From NCBI GenBank assembly GCA_038230515.1, contig JBBRND010000046.1, positions 1-26,741 of the forward strand: a stretch of 26,741 nucleotides of DNA, in the 5' to 3' direction. The translations under genes were made by a program, and so were the position numbers. Within the stretch, counting starts at the first letter, position 1, and each line of letters opens with the position of its first letter. The notes beneath the pieces are model-generated. The model saw nothing but the letters and a program-made list of their open reading frames with translations. It had not been told where the DNA came from and did no database searches. Shown piece after piece: positions 23,315 through 26,741 of the stretch. Source of the stretch: JAPLDB01 sp038230515 (GTDB lineage Bacteria; Bacteroidota; Bacteroidia; AKYH767-A; 2013-40CM-41-45).

Positions 23315-24055
23315 ATGAAAAAATTAACATTAATTATTGTGATGCTGGTTGCATACACAGCATCGCTGGTTGCACAACCGGCCAAAGTGAAACCCTACCA
23401 GATGATGAACACCATGAGTGTGAAACCAAAACGCGGACACGAAAAACAATTTGAAGAAGCGGTGAAAGCACACGATGCAAAATTTCATCTCCCCGGCACA
23501 CCCACTGCTGCGCGCCTCTCCGTTATTACAGAAGGATCAGGAAGTGACGGTTGGTACGTATGGGCCATGGGGCCGCTCATGTATTCCGATCTTGACAAAC
23601 AGCCCCAAGGCAAAAAAGAACATGACGATGATTGGGCTACCAATGTAGATCCTCATGTAGAGGCCTATGGAGAATCCATGTTCTGGAAACTGCAGGACGA
23701 TCTCTCTTACACACCGCCCAACTATAACCCCGACCGCATTGACGTGTGGGGAATAGATTTGAAACCCGGAATGCGCGAGCAGTTTTCCGGTCTCATGAAA
23801 AAATGGAAAGCCATGTGGGACGCAAAAAAATATTCGTTCTCACTGCGTGTATTTTACAACGACTTGTGGAATGCAAAGGGAAGTGATGTTGCCATTGTGT
23901 ACTCATTTACTAATTATGCCGAATTCGATCTGGACATAAGCTGGAAAAACGATTACAATGCCATGTATGGTGCAGGTTCATGGGACACCTTCTGGAAAGA
24001 CTGGAACACCTGCGTAAATTCTACTGATGAAAACCTCCGCCAATTTATCAAGTAA
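23315..24055 (+). CDS. Secreted protein of unknown function (246 aa), two-repeat alpha/beta layout
   Basis: The signal peptide is MKKLTLIIVMLVAYTASLVAQ. The mature protein appears to contain two similar halves: VKPKRGHEKQFEEAVKAHD...GWYVWAMGPLMYSDLD and LKPGMREQFSGLMKKWKAM...DVAIVYSFTNYAEFDLD. Each has a strand, a helix of the form G-x-x-x-x-F, and a closing strand with an aromatic-rich segment, as in dimeric alpha-beta-barrel (ABM/NIPSNAP-like) proteins. This fold assignment is inference from pattern, not a recognised family. It is monocistronic with a strong terminator at 24081-24119 and is flanked on both sides by halves of the same intergenic repeat. The ATG directly precedes the signal peptide. 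Confidence 0.8.
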   Translation: MKKLTLIIVMLVAYTASLVAQPAKVKPYQMMNTMSVKPKRGHEKQFEEAVKAHDAKFHLPGTPTAARLSVITEGSGSDGWYVWAMGPLMYSDLDKQPQGKKEHDDDWATNVDPHVEAYGESMFWKLQDDLSYTPPNYNPDRIDVWGIDLKPGMREQFSGLMKKWKAMWDAKKYSFSLRVFYNDLWNAKGSDVAIVYSFTNYAEFDLDISWKNDYNAMYGAGSWDTFWKDWNTCVNSTDENLRQFIK

Positions 24056-24080
24056 TTAATAGTACTCCGAATAATAAATA

Positions 24081-24119
24081 AAAACTCCGGCACATAGGTT
24101 AATGTGCCGGAGTTTTTTT
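24081..24119 (+). terminator. Strong intrinsic terminator after the secreted 246-aa gene
   Basis: AAAACTCCGGCACA (24081-24094) and TGTGCCGGAGTTTT (24103-24116) are perfectly complementary over 14 bp with an 8-base loop, followed by T. It lies 26 bases after the stop at 24055. The A-run on the other side means it could also act on the minus strand. Confidence 0.9.
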
Positions 24120-24133
24120 GTTAGTAGCTGCTT

Positions 24134-24182
24134 CCTGACGAATAGTGCGTAGAATAAAAAATGGCAGAACGTAAGTTCTGCC
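24134..24182. repeat. Intergenic dual-hairpin element, right copy (second hairpin intact)
   Basis: The copy begins at CCTGACG and repeats 38 bases of the left copy exactly. It continues into a perfect 8-bp hairpin GGCAGAAC-gtaa-GTTCTGCC (24163-24182), while the left arm of the first hairpin is missing. Confidence 0.85.
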
Positions 24183-24197
24183 AACACAAAAAATAAA

Positions 24198-24229
24198 AAA
24201 AAGCGGCAAACTTTCGTTCACCGCTTTTT
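24198..24229 (-). terminator. Intrinsic terminator of the lysyl-oxidase-like T9SS gene
   Basis: AAAAAGCGG (24198-24206) and CCGCTTTTT (24221-24229) form a 9-bp stem. On the minus strand the stem is followed by a T-rich tail. It begins 22 bases after the stop at 24251. Confidence 0.75.
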
Positions 24230-24250
24230 CTATTTCTTAATTTCTAATTC

Positions 24251-26741
24251 TTATTCAACAACAAGATTAACCCTTGCCACACTGCGGTCGCTGCTTTTCA
24301 CAACCACCAGGTAAATTCCCTGCGGCAAATTCTCTAAATTAAAATCAGTTGCATTTTGTCCTTCCGTAATTTTAAATGACTGCGATTGAACTTCGCGCCC
24401 CGCAACATCATACATAGTAAGTATTCCATCCTCATCCCTATCAGCCGAAAACTGCAGCGTAGCATTTGCATGAGCAGGATTCGGGAAAAGCACCACATCA
24501 TGAAACAAACCTGCATCAGCCATTGAAGCATTGCGCGCAGCAAGCGTTGTAAAAATTACTGACGGAGAAGAATAGCTGCCTCCAACTCCCGCGCAAATAC
24601 TCCGCACCTGCCATTGATAAGTAGTGGATAAGCTCAAGCCCGATAGCGTTGCATTCGCAGTTCCTCCGGCACCGTTCACATCTTTCCAAATAAAGTTAGC
24701 AGTGCCGTTCACCGAATAGCGAATGCGGAACGTATCAGCGCTCACATAATTCGTCCAGTGTACTACGGCAGAAGTGCCCGTAATATTTGTACTGCTCAAT
24801 CCATAAGGAACAATGCATGCCACCGGAGCATTCACCGTAGTAAATAGGTATGAAGAACTGTACGCACTGGTAACACCCACGCATTTCGAACTCACCTGAA
24901 ACTGATACGTAGTGTTAGGACTCAATGCCAGTAATGAAGTGCTGTGGCTACCTCCACCATTCACATCTTTCCAGATAAAGTTTGCAGTGCCATTCACCGA
25001 ATAGCGAATGCGGAAAGTATCAGCACTCACATAATTCGTCCAGCTAATCATTGCAGAAACGTTTGTAATATTTGTAGCCCCCAGGTTGTAAGGAGTAATG
25101 CATAGAACAGGTGTGCTCGTTGTTGTAAATGTAGAAACAACTGCCTGGTAATTTGAGGAAGCAATGCTGTTGCACAAGCTGCGCACCTGCCAGTCGTATT
25201 GAGTAGCGGGTAATAATCCGGTAAGCGTAGTGGAAACAACATTTGGTTGCCCGTTAATTTTTTTCCAGACAAAATTAGAAGTTCCATGCACGAAGTATCG
25301 AACCATAAAACTATCTGCCAATGCCCCGCTCCAGTTCACCTGTGCAGAAACGTTGGTAATGTTTGTAGCCGAAAGATTTGTAGGGAGATTACAATTCACC
25401 GTTGGATTAGTAACAGTAACCTGATGCGTTGAAGTGCCGATGCAGCCATGCGTATCAGTATAAGAATAAGTAATGGTGTAGGGTCCGCCTATGCCGGCAG
25501 TCGTTGGATTAAATTGATTACCGCTGATGCCCGTTCCTGAAAAAGTTCCGCCCGCGGGAGAACCGGTAAGAGTTGCAGGCGATGCATTCGAAGCATAAGA
25601 ACTATTTAATCCGCTGAACGAAACTGTAGGTAGCGGATTAACATTAGCAGTAACAGGCACACGTCCGCTTAATGCAGTAAGATCAGCCGCCTTTACTTCA
25701 AGATCATAAAAGAAAGGATAAGTAGTGTGCCCGGAATAAGAACCAAAGATTGTACAAAGCCCCGGAATAGTATATGGATAAGCAACACCTGAAGTATTGT
25801 AGTAAAGATTCGGAGTACCGCTCACCATTATTTTGTAACCCGCTCCTGCAGGAATGCTCCAGTTCAGCGTAACGCGGCTGGAACCCGAAGGCACATTTGC
25901 AGTAATTGTTTTCAGTTGAGTGCTCGCGCGATCCTGTAAAATAAAAGTACGGTTGCCCGCAACCGATGCAATCACCTTCACTGTTTTCAAAGTAATATCA
26001 CTCACCGCATCAAACTGAAGATACCAGGTAGTAGCAGGGACACTTGTTTGATACGCACCGGTTCCAATTGTATTATCTGCAGGACCAAGGAAAGAAGTTG
26101 CTCCGGTAGTTGTCACTTCATTTTCTACATAATAAGTAGTAGTGCCTGAAAGAACAGGAGTGGCATAAGAAGTGCCAGTTGTGAGAACAGATGTAGAAAA
26201 AGTTGAATTGTACCATTTCATTGTGCCTGTTCCTCCGTTGCTAGCGCTCAGCGTTGTAGTTGATCCGCTGCAGATTGTTGTACCTGATGTAACAGGCACA
26301 TTTGCTGACGGCAATACGGTAACTACAAACGGTGCCGAAGTAGCAGTGCCGCAATAATTGGTAACATTGCAAGTATAAGAACCCGCTGCGCTCACTGTAA
26401 TGCTCTGCGTAGTTTGTGCGCCTGGGCTCCACAGGTAAGAGCTGCCAGCTGTAGCAGTGAGCGTGATTGAACTTCCCGATAAAATAGTTGCCGGCTTGTT
26501 AGCAGAAATTTTTATCACGGGCGATCCCGCTGCTGCTTGATTTGAAATGGTAACAGGCACAGCAATCACATTGTTGTTTTCATTCAGTTCCGTCATGTTA
26601 TTGTTCGGATCAATCTGAACTACGATGTAGTAAGTGCCGTTGCATGTTCCCTGAGGAATATCAATCCACATTCCATCAAGTCCGGAACTGTAGCTGTCGT
26701 AATATCCATTTGAAATTCCCTGCAGGGTTGATGAGCAGCCG
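24251..26741 (-). CDS. T9SS cargo protein with lysyl-oxidase-like, Ig-like and FN3 domains (5' end outside window)
   Basis: The frame is open from base 26741 to the stop at 24251 (829 residues visible). The first visible residues, LQGISNGYYDSYSSGLDGMW then IDIPQGTCNGTYYIVVQIDPNNNM and LNENNNV, follow the C-terminal part of lysyl oxidase domains (GISVGxxDxY...WIDI...G.Y.....P.....E....NN). The copper-binding HxHxH region would lie outside the window. Next come Ig-like modules (SSYLWSPGAQTTQSITVS; SGTTICSGSTTTLSAS), a region about 200-300 that may be a beta-sandwich, another Ig-like module ending YTDTHGCIGTSTHQVTV, and three FN3 domains starting LPTNLSATNI, ITPYNLGATNI and IVPYGLSSTNI. The last 80 residues are a type A sorting domain (VVLFPNPAHANATLQF, GILTMYDVAGRE, LENLPQGIYLVVVKSSD). 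A secreted lysyl oxidase that crosslinks matrix or cell-surface proteins is plausible. Confidence 0.85.
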   Translation of the reverse strand, partial: GCSSTLQGISNGYYDSYSSGLDGMWIDIPQGTCNGTYYIVVQIDPNNNMTELNENNNVIAVPVTISNQAAAGSPVIKISANKPATILSGSSITLTATAGSSYLWSPGAQTTQSITVSAAGSYTCNVTNYCGTATSAPFVVTVLPSANVPVTSGTTICSGSTTTLSASNGGTGTMKWYNSTFSTSVLTTGTSYATPVLSGTTTYYVENEVTTTGATSFLGPADNTIGTGAYQTSVPATTWYLQFDAVSDITLKTVKVIASVAGNRTFILQDRASTQLKTITANVPSGSSRVTLNWSIPAGAGYKIMVSGTPNLYYNTSGVAYPYTIPGLCTIFGSYSGHTTYPFFYDLEVKAADLTALSGRVPVTANVNPLPTVSFSGLNSSYASNASPATLTGSPAGGTFSGTGISGNQFNPTTAGIGGPYTITYSYTDTHGCIGTSTHQVTVTNPTVNCNLPTNLSATNITNVSAQVNWSGALADSFMVRYFVHGTSNFVWKKINGQPNVVSTTLTGLLPATQYDWQVRSLCNSIASSNYQAVVSTFTTTSTPVLCITPYNLGATNITNVSAMISWTNYVSADTFRIRYSVNGTANFIWKDVNGGGSHSTSLLALSPNTTYQFQVSSKCVGVTSAYSSSYLFTTVNAPVACIVPYGLSSTNITGTSAVVHWTNYVSADTFRIRYSVNGTANFIWKDVNGAGGTANATLSGLSLSTTYQWQVRSICAGVGGSYSSPSVIFTTLAARNASMADAGLFHDVVLFPNPAHANATLQFSADRDEDGILTMYDVAGREVQSQSFKITEGQNATDFNLENLPQGIYLVVVKSSDRSVARVNLVVE
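24640..25075 (-). repeat. Near-identical FN3 repeats within the cargo gene, 285-bp period
   Basis: The segment encoding RIRYSVNGTANFIWKDVNG occurs at about 24711 and again exactly 285 bp (95 codons) away at 24996, with only a few base differences over about 90 bp. The third FN3 domain is clearly more diverged. Confidence 0.8.

Overview
The window looks like a chromosomal segment of a Bacteroidota bacterium, probably an environmental or metagenomic Sphingobacteriia/Chitinophagia/Flavobacteriia-like lineage; no ribosomal gene is present to place it more exactly. The evidence is type IX secretion (T9SS) cargo with C-terminal sorting domains, a PorZ-like T9SS protein, a DUF4296 lipoprotein, the SDR-type threonine dehydrogenase common in this phylum, and promoter boxes close to the Bacteroidota consensus (TTG - about 20 nt - TAnnTTTG).

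Left part (1-6.5 kb). A giant surface protein on the minus strand runs off the left edge. It has no stop codon in the window, and it carries five exact 210-bp Ig-like repeats. Divergent from it is a plus-strand cluster: a small Cys-motif protein, two related lipoproteins, and a lipoprotein with an N-terminal haem-c-like motif fused to a YVTN beta-propeller. This looks like an envelope redox or metal module. It is followed by a broken arsenate-reductase-like gene whose 3' part is replaced by a tandem array, and then a small membrane protein.

Middle (6.5-16.2 kb). Mostly housekeeping genes: tyrS; an NAD-dependent epimerase; a minus-strand operon of polyprenol-phosphate mannosyltransferase, SAM methyltransferase, dihydroorotase-like protein and DUF4296 lipoprotein; a DinB-family protein downstream of acetyl-CoA synthetase; a small orphan ORF with its own terminator; a 21-bp tandem array; and recO.

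Right part (16.2-26.7 kb). A GT-C membrane glycosyltransferase, porZ (stop/start overlap with recO), divergent tdh, an uncharacterised FN3-like protein, a second 42-bp array, a short T9SS cargo protein, a secreted hypothetical flanked by two halves of a dual-hairpin repeat, and a 5'-truncated T9SS cargo gene. That last gene begins inside a lysyl-oxidase-like domain and continues through Ig-like and FN3 modules to a sorting domain. PorZ, the cargo proteins and the polyprenol-phosphate-sugar enzymes together fit an envelope-export and glycosylation theme.

The strongest unexplained signal is a set of three intergenic arrays (5933-6142, 15271-15501, 22112-22321). They share no obvious sequence but have the same architecture: about 21-bp half-units arranged as 42-bp dimers. 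No tRNA, rRNA, CRISPR or transposase gene was found.
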